NCBI GenBank assembly: GCA_963834405.1
Contig: CAWIBX010000005.1
Span: 1,116,001 to 1,180,000, forward strand
Source: Bog-473 sp963834405
Lineage (GTDB): Bacteria > Actinomycetota > Acidimicrobiia > Acidimicrobiales > RAAP-2
DNA length: 64,000 nt
Direction: 5' to 3'
Shown piece after piece: positions 46,060-55,328 of the stretch. Position 1 is the first letter of the stretch. The number at the start of each line of letters is the position of its first letter. Both the position numbers and the translations under genes were made by a program. The notes below the pieces were generated by a model. That model worked only from the letters and a program-made list of their open reading frames with translations, made no database searches and was not told the origin of the DNA.

Positions 46060-47213
46060 TCACGTATCTCGATCACGCGGCCACGACGCCGCTCCGCCCC
46101 GAGGTGGCGGCGGCCATGGCGGCGGTGCTCGACGGGCCGCTGGGCAACCCGACGGGGACGCACCCGCCGGCGCAACGGGCACGGCGGCTGCTCGAGGACG
46201 CCCGGGAGGAGGTGGCCGCGTTCTTAGGCCGCGATCCGGGGGAGATCGTGTTCACCTCGGGCGGCACCGAGTCGGCCAACCTCGCGGTGCTCGGCGCGCT
46301 CGAGGGCGCGCCGCGTGCCCGGCGCGAAGCGGTGGTCCTGTGCTCGGCGGTGGAGCACCCGGCCGTCCTGGAGTCCTGCCGCGCTGGCGCCCTGGCCGGC
46401 GCCGAGTGGCGCGCACTGCCGGTCGACGGCGCCGGGATCCTCGAACGCGACACACTGGCCCGGGCGCTGTCCTCGCGCGTCGCGCTGGTGGCGGTCATGA
46501 CGGCCAACAACGAGACCGGGGTGGTCGAGCCCGTGCGCGACGTGGTCGAGGAGGTGCGGCGGCGGGCGCCGCAGGCAGCCGTCTTCACGGACGCGGTGCA
46601 GGCCGGCGCCTTTCTGGACGTGTGCGAGGTCACCGCCGGCGCCGATCTCGTGTCGCTCAGCGCGCACAAGGTCGGTGGTCCGGTGGGCGTGGGTGTCCTG
46701 GCGGTCGGGCCCCGGGTGGAGCTGGTGGCGCGGCAACACGGCGGCGGCCAGGAGCGCGAGCGGCGCAGCGGGACCCAGGACGTGGTCGGCGCGGTGGGGC
46801 TGGCGACCGCCCTGCGCTTGGCGGCGGGGGACCGTGACGGCGTGGCGAAGCGGGTGGGCTCGCTGCGCGACCGGCTGGCCGACGGCCTGGTCGCGGCCGT
46901 GCCGGGCGTGCACCGCACCATCCCCGCCGGCGTGCCGACGCTACCCGGCCACCTGCACCTGTGCGTGCCCGGCGTGGAGCGCGAGGAGCTCCTCGTCGCG
47001 TTGGGGGAACAGGGGGTGTGCGTGTCGGGCGGGTCGTCCTGCGCCAGCGGGGCGCTGGAGCCCAGCCACGTGCTGTCCGCCATGGGCGTGCCGCGGGACC
47101 TGGCGGCGGGCGCGGTCCGGTTCACACTCGGGTTCGACACGACGGACGAGGATGTGGACCGCGCGCTGGCGGTCGTGCCCCCGGCGGTCGCCGCTCTGCG
47201 CCGGTCCGCCTGA
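46047..47213 (+). CDS. Cysteine desulfurase (class V aminotransferase, NifS/IscS type)
   Basis: A 388-residue PLP enzyme that moves sulfur from cysteine to a persulfide carrier. It opens LDHAATTPLRPEVA, has FTSGGTESANLAVLGAL, PLP-binding LSAHKVGGPVGVGVL with the Lys (about residue 200), and the active-site Cys loop SGGSSCASGALEPSHVL (about residue 332). It lies immediately upstream of mnmA, which uses its sulfur, so its main role is probably tRNA thiolation. ATG 46047 overlaps the end of the aldehyde dehydrogenase; a TTG at 46056 is a weaker alternative. Confidence 0.92.
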   Translation: MDRLITYLDHAATTPLRPEVAAAMAAVLDGPLGNPTGTHPPAQRARRLLEDAREEVAAFLGRDPGEIVFTSGGTESANLAVLGALEGAPRARREAVVLCSAVEHPAVLESCRAGALAGAEWRALPVDGAGILERDTLARALSSRVALVAVMTANNETGVVEPVRDVVEEVRRRAPQAAVFTDAVQAGAFLDVCEVTAGADLVSLSAHKVGGPVGVGVLAVGPRVELVARQHGGGQERERRSGTQDVVGAVGLATALRLAAGDRDGVAKRVGSLRDRLADGLVAAVPGVHRTIPAGVPTLPGHLHLCVPGVEREELLVALGEQGVCVSGGSSCASGALEPSHVLSAMGVPRDLAAGAVRFTLGFDTTDEDVDRALAVVPPAVAALRRSA

Positions 47214-47235
47214 AGGCCGGTGGCACACTGTGCGG

Positions 47236-48351
47236 ATGCGGGTGCTCGTAGCCATGTCGGGGGGCGTCGACTCGTCCGTGGCCGCCGCGCTCCTGGTGGA
47301 GCAGGGCCATGACGTGGTGGGCGCCACACTCAAGCTCTGGGGCGGCCCCTCGGACTCGGGCTGCTGCTCTGTGGCCGACGTCGAGGACGCGCGGCGGGTG
47401 GCCCAGCAGCTCGGGATCGCGCACCACGTCTTCAACCTGACCGAAGAGTTCGGCCGCGACGTCGTCGGGCCTTATGTCGATGCGCACGTGGAGGGACGCA
47501 CGCCCAATCCGTGTATCGAATGCAACCGGGCCATCAAGTTCGACCGCCTGCTGCGGCGGGCGGACCGGCTCGGCTTCGACCGCCTGGCGACAGGGCACCA
47601 CGCCCGGGTCTCGGTGGGACCAGACCCGCCTGGCGACGGTGCCGGCGACGGTCTCCGGTGGCGACTGCGGCGGGGCGCCGACGGGAACAAGGACCAGTCC
47701 TACGTCCTGTCCATGCTCGGCCAGGACGCGCTGGCGCGAGTGGTGTTCCCGGTGGGCGACCTGACCAAGGACGAGGTGCGCGCGCACGCCCGGCGTCTGG
47801 GCCTGCGCACGGCGGCCAAGCCCGACAGTCAGGACGTGTGCTTCATCGGCAGCACCGAAGGGCGGCACGGGTTTCTGGCCCCGCAGATGGCGTTCCACCC
47901 GGCCGAGGTGGTCGACGCACTGGGCCAGCCGGCGGGGACGGTGGAGGCGGTGGAGCTGGTCACGATCGGCCAGCGCCGGGGCATGGGCCACGGCAGTGAC
48001 GGCCGGCGGCGCTACGTGACGGCTGTCGACGTGGCGGCGCGGCGGGTGACCGTGGGCAGCGCCGAGGAGGCGTTGCGCGCCGCCGTCGTGCTGGCCGGGC
48101 CGACGGTCACGTGGGTGGACGCGCCGCTCGCCTCCGGGTCGCGCGCGGTCGCACAGGTCAGCGCGCACGGCCGCCCGTTGCCGTGCACTGTCACAACCGT
48201 CGGCGAGGATGAGGCGATGACGACGGGTGGAGGCATCGTCGTCCGGTTCGACGCGCCCCAGCGGCCTGTGGCACCGGGCCAGACCGTCGCGCTCTACGAC
48301 GCGGGCGATCCCGACGCCGTGGTCGGGGCGGGGATCGTGGCGGTGGCCTGA
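47236..48351 (+). CDS. mnmA: tRNA 2-thiouridine synthase MnmA
   Basis: A 371-residue tRNA-specific 2-thiouridylase that adds sulfur to U34 of certain tRNAs. It has the ATP-PP loop VAMSGGVDSSVAAALL (about residues 5-20), the catalytic cysteine in TPNPCIECNRAIKF (about residue 93), KDQSYVLSMLG, and the second cysteine in DSQDVCFIGSTEGRHGF (about residue 200). It sits 22 nt downstream of cysteine desulfurase and 2 nt upstream of ligA, in a likely operon. Confidence 0.97.
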   Translation: MRVLVAMSGGVDSSVAAALLVEQGHDVVGATLKLWGGPSDSGCCSVADVEDARRVAQQLGIAHHVFNLTEEFGRDVVGPYVDAHVEGRTPNPCIECNRAIKFDRLLRRADRLGFDRLATGHHARVSVGPDPPGDGAGDGLRWRLRRGADGNKDQSYVLSMLGQDALARVVFPVGDLTKDEVRAHARRLGLRTAAKPDSQDVCFIGSTEGRHGFLAPQMAFHPAEVVDALGQPAGTVEAVELVTIGQRRGMGHGSDGRRRYVTAVDVAARRVTVGSAEEALRAAVVLAGPTVTWVDAPLASGSRAVAQVSAHGRPLPCTVTTVGEDEAMTTGGGIVVRFDAPQRPVAPGQTVALYDAGDPDAVVGAGIVAVA

Positions 48352-48353
48352 CG

Positions 48354-50542
48354 GTGTGTGCGGCGGCCGTGGCGAAGGAGAAGCTCGGGGACGCGGGCGT
48401 TCCGCGGGGTACGGCGGCGCGGGCGGAGGAGCTGCGCGGCGCAGATCAACCACGCCAACGAGATGTACCACGTGCTCGACTCGCCCGAGATCCCCGACGC
48501 CGAGTACGACCTCCTCGTCGTCGAGTTGCGTCGGATCGAGGCCGACTACTCGGCGCTGGCGACGCCGGACTCGCCGACCATGACCGTGGGTGCCGCACCC
48601 TCGGGGCTCTTCCAGGAGGTGCAGCACCGCCAGCCGATGATGAGCCTCGACAACGCGTTCGACGAGGCCGAGCTGCGCGTGTGGGGAGCGGCTGCGCCGC
48701 CAGGACCCCGCGCTCGACCTGTCCTCCCTCGGGTTCTCGACCGAGCCGAAGGTCGACGGCGTGGCCATGTCGCTCACCTACGAGCGCGGCCGCTTCGTCC
48801 AGGCGGCGACGCGGGGCAACGGCGTGGCCGGCGAGGACGTCACCGCGAACGTGGCGACCGTCAAGGACGTGCCCAAGCAACTGGCCAAGGCCGGCGGTCC
48901 TTACCCCGACCTCTTCGAGGTGCGCGGCGAGATCTACATGCCGGTCAAGGAGTTCGACGCGATGAACAAGCGCCAGGCCGACGCGGGGGAGCGGCTCTTC
49001 GTCAACCCGCGCAACTCGGCGGCCGGCGCGCTGCGCCAGAAGGACCCGGGCATCACCGCGCAGCGACCCCTGTACTTCTGGGCCTACGCCATCGGGGCGG
49101 TCGAGGGCGCACCCAAGACGGGCGGGACGGCCCGAGGGAAGGTCGGGACGGGCGGGAAGGGCGGGGCGTGGCCGGCGGAGACGCAGACGGGGATCCTGGC
49201 GCAATTGAAGAAGGCCGGCTTCCCGGTCAGTCCGCATGCGCACCAGGTCGTAGGGATCGACGCCGTCGCGGCGCGGGCCCGGGAGCTGGAACAGGCGCGC
49301 CACTCCCTCGACTACGAGATCGACGGAGTCGTCGCCAAGGTGGACGACCGCTCGGGGCAGGCCGTGCTCGGCGCGACGTCGCGGGCGCCGCGCTGGGCCA
49401 TCGCCTTCAAGTTCCCGCCCGAAGAGCGCACCACGAAGCTGCTCGACATCATGGTCTCGATCGGCCGCACCGGACGGGCGACCCCGTTCGCCCGCCTCGA
49501 GCCGGTCTTCGTCGGCGGTTCGACGGTGCAGCTGGCGACGCTGCACAACGAGGACCAGGTGGCGGCCAAGGACGTCCGGCCGGGCGACCTGGTCATCGTG
49601 CGCAAGGCGGGCGACGTCATTCCCGAGGTGGTGGGCCCGGTCAAGGAGGGGCCGGGCGTGCCGGCCCGGCGCAAGCCGAAGTGGCGCTTTCCTTCGTCGT
49701 GCCCGTCCTGCGGCGAGCCGTTGACGCGGCTGCCAGGGGAGAGCGACACCTTCTGCACGAACATCGACTGCCCCTCGCAGCGCGTGCAGCGGATAGTGCA
49801 CTACGCCTCGCGGGGCGCGATGGACATAGAGGGGCTGGGCGAAGAGCGCGTGTACCAACTGGTGCAGGCCGGGCTCATCAACGACCCCCCCGACCTCTAC
49901 GGGCTGACCGTCGAGCAGCTCGTGCAGCTGGAGAGGTTCGGGACGATTTCGGCCACGAACCTGGTGGGGGCTATTGAGGCGTCCAAGGTCCAGCCGCTCA
50001 GCCGACTGCTCGTCGCGCTGGGGATCCGCCACCTCGGGCCCACCGGAGCAAGGGCGTTGGCGCGGGCGTTCGGGACACTCGAGGCGGTGATCGGCGCCTC
50101 GGAGGCCGATCTGGCCGAGGTCGAGGGTGTAGGCGGGGTGATCGCGGCGAGCGTGGCCGAGTTCTTGGGCCAGAACGAGGCCGTGCTGACACGGCTGCGC
50201 GGGGCGGGGGTGAACACCGAGGAGGCCGGAGGGGGTGCGACGGGTGCCGCCGCGGGGACGGATGGGGGAGCCGGGGCGGCGGCCGACCTGGAGCAGACGC
50301 TCGCCGGGAGGACGGTCGTCGTCACCGGGTCGGTCCCGGGGTACACGCGCGAGGAGGCGGAGGAGGCGATCCTGGCGCGGGGCGGCAAGTCGCCGGGGAG
50401 TGTGTCCAAGAAGACGTTCGTCGTCGTGGTGGGCGAGTCGCCCGGCGCGGCCAAGACCAAGAAAGCGGAGGAGCTCGGCATCCCGACCGTCGACGCGTCC
50501 GCGTTCGAGTCGCTCCTGCAGACGGGGGAGTTCGGCGGGTGA
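48354..50542 (+). CDS. ligA: NAD-dependent DNA ligase LigA (two frameshifts in this sequence)
   Basis: A full-length NAD-dependent DNA ligase of about 725 codons that needs two single-base corrections to be read. From GTG 48354 the frame runs to an extra base near 48437 (ELR, then INHANEMYHVLDSPEIPDAEYDLL), then to an extra G in the GGGG run at 48683-48686, after which the remaining frame is intact to 50542. The adenylation motif EPKVDGVAMS lies just past the second shift. Then follow the OB fold, the zinc finger CPSCGEPL to CTNIDCPSQ, helix-hairpin-helix repeats and a C-terminal BRCT domain. Because the gene is essential and usually single copy, sequencing or assembly error is likelier than real inactivation. 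Confidence 0.9.
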
Positions 50543-50611
50543 CGCGGGGTGGCGCTGGTGGGAAGGCGTCCACCGAACGGGGGCTGGATCTAGATAGCCT
50601 ACGAGTGCCCG

Positions 50612-52651
50612 ATGCCCCTGATCACTGATTCCATCGGCCGGGTCCTTGGGAAGCGGTACCGGCTGCTCTCCGCACTGGGCACCGGCGCTTCCGCCCACGT
50701 CTTCCTGGCCGAGGACGTGTCCCTGCAGCGCCATGTCGCGGTCAAGGTGCTGCAGCCGGGCCTGGCGACCGACGAGGCCTTCCTAAAGCGCTTCAGGGCC
50801 GAGGCACGCTCGGTCGCCTCGTTGAACCACCCGCACGTGCTGCGGGTGTTCGACTGGGGCGAGGAGGACGGCGAGCCCTACTTGGTGTTGGAGTATCTCG
50901 GGGGCGGCTCGCTGCGCGACCTGCTGGACCGCGACGTGCGGCTCTCGCACGCGCAGGCGGCCGTGCTCGGGATGGAGGTGGCGCAGGGGCTGGCGTACGC
51001 GCATGCACGAGGGCTGGTGCACCGGGACATCAAGCCGGCGAACATCTTGTTCGACGAGGAAGGTCGCGTGCGGGTGGCCGACTTCGGCGTGGCCCGGGCG
51101 CTGGCGGAGGCGGCGTGGACCGAACCGGCGGGAGCGATGGTGGGGACCGCTCGATATATCTCGCCGGAGGCGGCCGAGGGACGCGCGGTGGATGGGCACG
51201 CCGACGTGTACTCGCTCGCGTTGGTCTTGTACGAGGCGGTAACCGGGTCGGTTCCTTTCGTAACGGACACGACGATGGGGACACTGGCCGCCCGCATCGG
51301 CCAACCGTTGCCGCACGACCCCTTGTTGGGTCCGCTCGATGACGTGCTGGCGCGGGCGGCGGCACCCGAGGCGGCGACGCGGCTCGACGCGGCCGGGCTG
51401 GCGGCGCGGCTCGGCGCGTTGGCGGCGGCGCTCCCGGTGCCGGCGCCCCTGCCGCTGGCCCTGGGGCACGCGACGAGCTCGGCGCCGATCGCCGGGTTCC
51501 GGGCCCCGGGGTTTTCCGAACTGACCGAGGTGTCGCCGACCGGGACCGCGACGGGCTCGGGTGCGGCGGCCACGGCGATAGACGGGACCGTGGTGGCCGG
51601 TGGGGCGGCTGCCGGTGTGGCGGCGAAAAACGGCGCGCCGGTGGGGACCAAGGCAGGACCGGGCCAGGTCTTCGACGCCGAGCCCTACGGAGGGGTGGCC
51701 GGGACGACGAAGGCCGCGGCGGCGCGGCGGGCCCCCCGCAAGCCGTGGAACCGGCGGCGGACGGCGTGGATCGTGGCCGGTGTCGCCGTGCTGGCGCTCA
51801 TCGCCGGATTGCTGGTGGCGGCTTTCGAGTCGAGTGTCTTCACCCCGTCGCATCCGACGCCGGCGTTGACAGGGATGTCGGTCGCCCAGGCCCAGGCCGC
51901 GGTGGCCAAGGAGCACATGACGCTCAAGGTCGAGCCAGCGGTGAAGTCGATCACGGCGGCGGCCGGGACGGTCATTTCGCAGACCCCGGCGAAGGGTGTG
52001 AGCGAGAAGGAGGGCACGGTCATAAAGGTGGTGCCCTCGGCCGGGCCGCCCATCGTGGCCGTCCCGCTGCAGGGGGGCATGACGTGCGCGACGGCCACCG
52101 CCGCCCTCCAGCAGGCCCACTTCAAGGCGGTGTGCGCGCCGCCGCGCTACGACAACAACACGTCAGCCGGCCAGCTGATCCTGTGGTCGATCGGGTCGGC
52201 GCCCAACCCGTCGAAGGCGGCCTACGGGTCGACCATCACGCTGGTGCCGTCGGAGGGGCACTCGCCGGCGACGGTGCCCAACATCCCGACCTCGTATTCG
52301 TTCAGCGACGCGCAGGCCGCCCTGCAGGCGGTGGGGCTGACCGCGACGCAACAGTCGCAGTCGAACCCGACCGTCCCGGCCGGCCAGGTGATCTCGACGA
52401 ACCCGGCCAGCGGCGCGCAGGCGCCCTACGGGTCGGCGGTGACCGTCTACGTGTCCACGGGTCCGCCGACGACGACGGTGCCCAACGTCATCGGTGACTC
52501 GGTCTCGCAGGCGACGACCACGCTGCAGAACGACGGGCTCGCCGTCTCGGGCGTGAGCGGGAACCCGAGCAAGAACGTCATCGGCACGCAACCCTCGGTC
52601 GGGTCGACGGTGAACACGGGCTCGAGTATCCAGTTGTTCACCTCGCACTGA
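50612..52651 (+). CDS. PASTA-domain Ser/Thr protein kinase (PknB-like)
   Basis: A 679-residue transmembrane eukaryotic-type kinase. The kinase domain spans about residues 15-280, with the glycine loop LGTGASAHVFLAED, VAVKVL with the ATP Lys, HRDIKPANILFD, the DFG-containing VADFGVARAL and the activation segment end TARYISPEAAEG. A long Ala/Gly-rich linker follows, then one membrane segment (IVAGVAVLALIAGLLVAAF, about residues 388-406) and four PASTA repeats up to the C-terminus. Such kinases sense muropeptides and regulate cell wall growth and division. A TAGCCT hexamer lies 11 nt before ATG 50612. Confidence 0.93.
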   Translation: MPLITDSIGRVLGKRYRLLSALGTGASAHVFLAEDVSLQRHVAVKVLQPGLATDEAFLKRFRAEARSVASLNHPHVLRVFDWGEEDGEPYLVLEYLGGGSLRDLLDRDVRLSHAQAAVLGMEVAQGLAYAHARGLVHRDIKPANILFDEEGRVRVADFGVARALAEAAWTEPAGAMVGTARYISPEAAEGRAVDGHADVYSLALVLYEAVTGSVPFVTDTTMGTLAARIGQPLPHDPLLGPLDDVLARAAAPEAATRLDAAGLAARLGALAAALPVPAPLPLALGHATSSAPIAGFRAPGFSELTEVSPTGTATGSGAAATAIDGTVVAGGAAAGVAAKNGAPVGTKAGPGQVFDAEPYGGVAGTTKAAAARRAPRKPWNRRRTAWIVAGVAVLALIAGLLVAAFESSVFTPSHPTPALTGMSVAQAQAAVAKEHMTLKVEPAVKSITAAAGTVISQTPAKGVSEKEGTVIKVVPSAGPPIVAVPLQGGMTCATATAALQQAHFKAVCAPPRYDNNTSAGQLILWSIGSAPNPSKAAYGSTITLVPSEGHSPATVPNIPTSYSFSDAQAALQAVGLTATQQSQSNPTVPAGQVISTNPASGAQAPYGSAVTVYVSTGPPTTTVPNVIGDSVSQATTTLQNDGLAVSGVSGNPSKNVIGTQPSVGSTVNTGSSIQLFTSH

Positions 52652-52686
52652 CGGGACGAGGGCCCCTCCTTACCGGCGTACGCATC

Positions 52687-52731
52687 CCGACTTCCGACTT
52701 CCGACTTCCGACTTCCGACTTCCGACTTCCG
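52687..52731. repeat. Heptamer tandem repeat CCGACTT, six copies plus a partial
   Basis: Six consecutive copies of CCGACTT (52687-52728) followed by CCG, in an array of 45 bp without mismatch. The array ends exactly at the start codon (GTG 52731) of the next gene and occupies the position where a ribosome binding site would be. In the reverse direction it would encode repeating Gly-Ser-Arg-Lys-Ser-Glu-Val. Perfect units imply recent expansion and variable copy number. Confidence 0.95.
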
Positions 52732-53045
52732 TGGCGCTCCCCTTCGACCCCGACTGCGACCTCTGCGAGGCGGCGCGCCTGTCGGAGTGGCACCACGAGG
52801 ACGACGTGTGCTGGGTGGCCGACTGCGAGATCTGCGGCGTGCCGATGGTCGTGTGGAAGCACCACGGACCGGTGCCGCCCGACGACGAGTTGGAGCACAT
52901 GCTGGCCCAGCTGACCCGCGTGGCCGAGGCCCGCTTCGGACCGGACGGGTGGGCGGTCGACCGGGTGATGCGCCAGATCCCGAACCACTTCCACGCGCAC
53001 GGGCGCGACCCGAACTGGTGGTTCCGGATACGCGGTCTGCGCTGA
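52731..53045 (+). CDS. Small cysteine-rich HIT-like or zinc-binding protein
   Basis: A 104-residue protein with paired cysteines, CDLCEAARL (about residue 9) and CEICGVPMVVW (about residue 32), and a histidine-rich IPNHFHAHGRD near the C-terminus. The Cys-x2-Cys pairs and HxHxH suggest a zinc site; resemblance to HIT-like proteins is weak. I do not assign a function. The start GTG 52731 adjoins the heptamer repeat. Conserved-looking segments (WHHEDDVCWVADCEIC) begin soon after, so this start or one very near it is right. Confidence 0.6.
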   Translation: MALPFDPDCDLCEAARLSEWHHEDDVCWVADCEICGVPMVVWKHHGPVPPDDELEHMLAQLTRVAEARFGPDGWAVDRVMRQIPNHFHAHGRDPNWWFRIRGLR

Positions 53046-53144
53046 ACGGACCTCGTTGGACGAGGTCGGGACGGGCGGGCGGACCGGCCCCCTCAGGGTC
53101 GAAAGAGGTGGCCTGCGTCGGAAGGTCGTGAAATTGGGCGCCGG

Positions 53145-53150
53145 TAGGGT
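53145..53150 (+). promoter_or_regulatory. Putative -10 element, leaderless start
   Basis: TAGGGT ends 8 nt before the ATG of the MFS transporter gene. Confidence 0.5.
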
Positions 53151-53158
53151 GTCCCGGG

Positions 53159-54799
53159 ATGGAGCGCCCCCCGGCAGATCTCGAGCACACGGACGTGCTG
53201 CTCGACCCCAGGAGCGACCCGGGCGGTGCCGCCATGGGGACGATCGGGGCGGACGGCTCCGTCGAGACCAATTGGTTCACGCTGCTGACCCGGCGCGTCA
53301 CGGCCCGCGCCGAGCGCAGTCCCCGTTACCAGTGGTGGGCGCTGGTGGCGCTGCTGGCGGGCCTGCTGGCGCTCAACATCACGTTCACGGTCTTCGTGGT
53401 GGCGCTCCCCACGGTCAAGGCCGACTTCCACACCAACTTCTCGGTGCTGGCCTGGGCCTCCACGGGGCCGCTGCTCGCCTTCGGCGTGGCGGCGCCGTTC
53501 TTCGGCAAGGTCGGAGACCTCTTCGGCCATCGCCGGCTCTACCAGTTCGGCCTGGTGGGGGCCATGGTCAGTGCGGTGCTGACGGCCACGGCGCCAGACG
53601 TCGGGATGCTGCTCTTCGCCCGCTGCCTCGACGGCGTGCAGGGCGCGGCGACGGGGACGGCGTCGATGGCGATCATCCTCGAGCTGTTCTCGCCCGGCGA
53701 CCGGGTGAAGGCGCTGGGCTGGTGGTCGCTGGTGGGTGCCGGCGGGCCCGTCCTGGGCGTCACGCTCGGCTCGCCGGTGATCCAGTTCTTCGGGTGGCGG
53801 ACGCTGTTCTGGGGCCAGCTGGTCCTGCTCGTCGTCGCGTCGGTCGTGGTGGCGGTCCTGCTCCCGACGAAGCGGGAGGCGAGACGGCCGACGTCCAGGG
53901 GGCGAGACGGGGACGGCGCGTCGCGGTCCTCCATCTGGGAGGGCATGGACTGGGTGGGCAGCTGGAGCCTGGCCGGCGGGGTCACTGCGGCGATGCTGGT
54001 GCTCAGCATCGGCCCGATCGCGGGGTGGACGTCGGTCGGCGTCGTGGTGGCCGGCGCGTGCGCCTTGGTGCTCGGTGTGGTCTTCGTCTGGCGGGAGACG
54101 ACGTTCGCCACTCCGCTGGTGCCGACCACGTACTGGCGGCGGCGGAACTTCATGTTCCCGATGGGGGCCAAGGGATTCTCGAGCTTCGCCTACTTCGGCG
54201 GCTTCTTCCTCTTCCCGCTCCTCATGGAGCAGGTCTACGGCTACAGCGTCTCGCAGGTCGGCTTCATTTCGGTGGCCCGCCCCCTGATCTTCGCGGTGAG
54301 TGCGCCGATCGCCGGCTACATGACGGTGCGCACCGGCGAGCGGAACGCGACCTTGTTCGGGTCGGGCGCGCTGCTCCTGTCGATGGTGCTCTTCGCCACG
54401 CTCGCAGGGGACTCGGGGCTCGCCGTCGTGGTGGTGGCGCTGGCGCTGTCAGGGCTCGGTATGGGGGTCCTCATGCCGGCCACCTCTGCGTCCATGGCGA
54501 ACGAGCTGGCCGAGTCGGAATACGGCGTGATGAGCGCGGCACAGCTCCTGACCGCCCAGGTGGGCGAGGTGGCGGGGATCCAGGTGGTGCTGACGGTGCA
54601 GGAGTCGGTGGCGCGGCGGTCCGGGCTGGGCAACGTGCATCACAGCACGGCGCTGCTGCACAGCTTCAGCGTCGCCTTCTGGATCGGGGCCGTCGTGGCC
54701 GCGCTGGCCGTGGGGTGCGCGTTCTTCATACGCCCCTTGATCCGGGACCGGGACGCGCAGGCCCCCGGGTCCGAGTCGCTGGTGGCCGAAGCGGCCTGA
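53159..54799 (+). CDS. MFS transporter, DHA2 (14-TM drug efflux) family
   Basis: A 546-residue major facilitator with about 14 predicted membrane segments, after a 50-residue polar N-terminus. The motif A region is GKVGDLFGHRRLYQFGL (about residues 117-133), followed by AALxxxPxxG-type helices, and motif C is around GAGGPVLGVTLGSPVIQ. Fourteen segments suggest the DHA2 group, which exports drugs or lipids by proton antiport. The substrate is unknown. It has a TAGGGT promoter-like site 8 nt upstream and converges with the SCP2-like gene. Confidence 0.9.
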   Translation: MERPPADLEHTDVLLDPRSDPGGAAMGTIGADGSVETNWFTLLTRRVTARAERSPRYQWWALVALLAGLLALNITFTVFVVALPTVKADFHTNFSVLAWASTGPLLAFGVAAPFFGKVGDLFGHRRLYQFGLVGAMVSAVLTATAPDVGMLLFARCLDGVQGAATGTASMAIILELFSPGDRVKALGWWSLVGAGGPVLGVTLGSPVIQFFGWRTLFWGQLVLLVVASVVVAVLLPTKREARRPTSRGRDGDGASRSSIWEGMDWVGSWSLAGGVTAAMLVLSIGPIAGWTSVGVVVAGACALVLGVVFVWRETTFATPLVPTTYWRRRNFMFPMGAKGFSSFAYFGGFFLFPLLMEQVYGYSVSQVGFISVARPLIFAVSAPIAGYMTVRTGERNATLFGSGALLLSMVLFATLAGDSGLAVVVVALALSGLGMGVLMPATSASMANELAESEYGVMSAAQLLTAQVGEVAGIQVVLTVQESVARRSGLGNVHHSTALLHSFSVAFWIGAVVAALAVGCAFFIRPLIRDRDAQAPGSESLVAEAA

Positions 54800-54829
54800 C
54801 GAGCCGAGCGCCCCCGCCGGCGGTGGGTA

Positions 54830-55243
54830 CTACGCGGTGATGTCGCGCACCTTGGCCGCCATTTCGGCGGCGCTGGGATCGGCCGCCGCCGGCTGCGACT
54901 GCAGCATCATCAGCTTGGCCATGTCACCCTCGACCCGGACCTTGCCGGCCATGAAGGCCTGCATGCCGGCCTGCGGGTTGCCCTCGATGAGGATCGCCTT
55001 GGCCGTGTCGTAGTCGACCGTGACCTTGAGGTCGGGCGCGTCCAGATGGCCCGTGTCGAGGTGCAGCTCGCCGCTCGACGTGTCCAGGTGCGCGTCGATG
55101 TCCTTTTCCGAGAAGGGGACGGAAGTGACGACGAGGTTCATCTTCACCGAGTGGGCGATAGGAGGCGTCTTGCCCTTGTACTCCTCACGGATCTTGCGCG
55201 CTTCGTCCAGCCACTCGTCGCTCAAGAACGGGTACGGCGCCAT
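54830..55243 (-). CDS. SCP2-like sterol-binding protein
   Basis: A 137-residue SCP2-domain protein with a 30-residue N-terminal helix (FLSDEWLDEARKIREEY), then the fold typical of sterol carrier protein 2: VTVDYDTAKAILIEGNPQAGMQAFMAGKVRVEGDMAKLM, the most characteristic part. It may carry lipids or acyl-CoA esters; the exact ligand is unknown. It starts at ATG 55243 with AAGGAG upstream. It is divergent from the esterase-gatCAB operon and convergent with the MFS gene. Confidence 0.92.
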   Translation of the reverse strand: MAPYPFLSDEWLDEARKIREEYKGKTPPIAHSVKMNLVVTSVPFSEKDIDAHLDTSSGELHLDTGHLDAPDLKVTVDYDTAKAILIEGNPQAGMQAFMAGKVRVEGDMAKLMMLQSQPAAADPSAAEMAAKVRDITA

Positions 55244-55314
55244 CGTGTTGCTCCTTCGTCGTTGAGGGCGGGTCCACCCCCGCCTGGCCGCCGGAACCCT
55301 ACTCGCGCCGCCAG

Positions 55315-55320
55315 TAGGCT
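55315..55320 (+). promoter_or_regulatory. Putative -10 element, leaderless start of esterase-gatCAB
   Basis: TAGGCT ends 8 nt before GTG 55329, the first gene of a four-gene run. No Shine-Dalgarno precedes this start. Confidence 0.5.
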
Positions 55321-55328
55321 GCCGATTC

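Noticed and set aside
54800..54829. CCGCCGGCGG palindrome as a bidirectional terminator between MFS and SCP2 genes
   Set aside because: The palindrome has no loop or U-tract and high GC makes such matches common.
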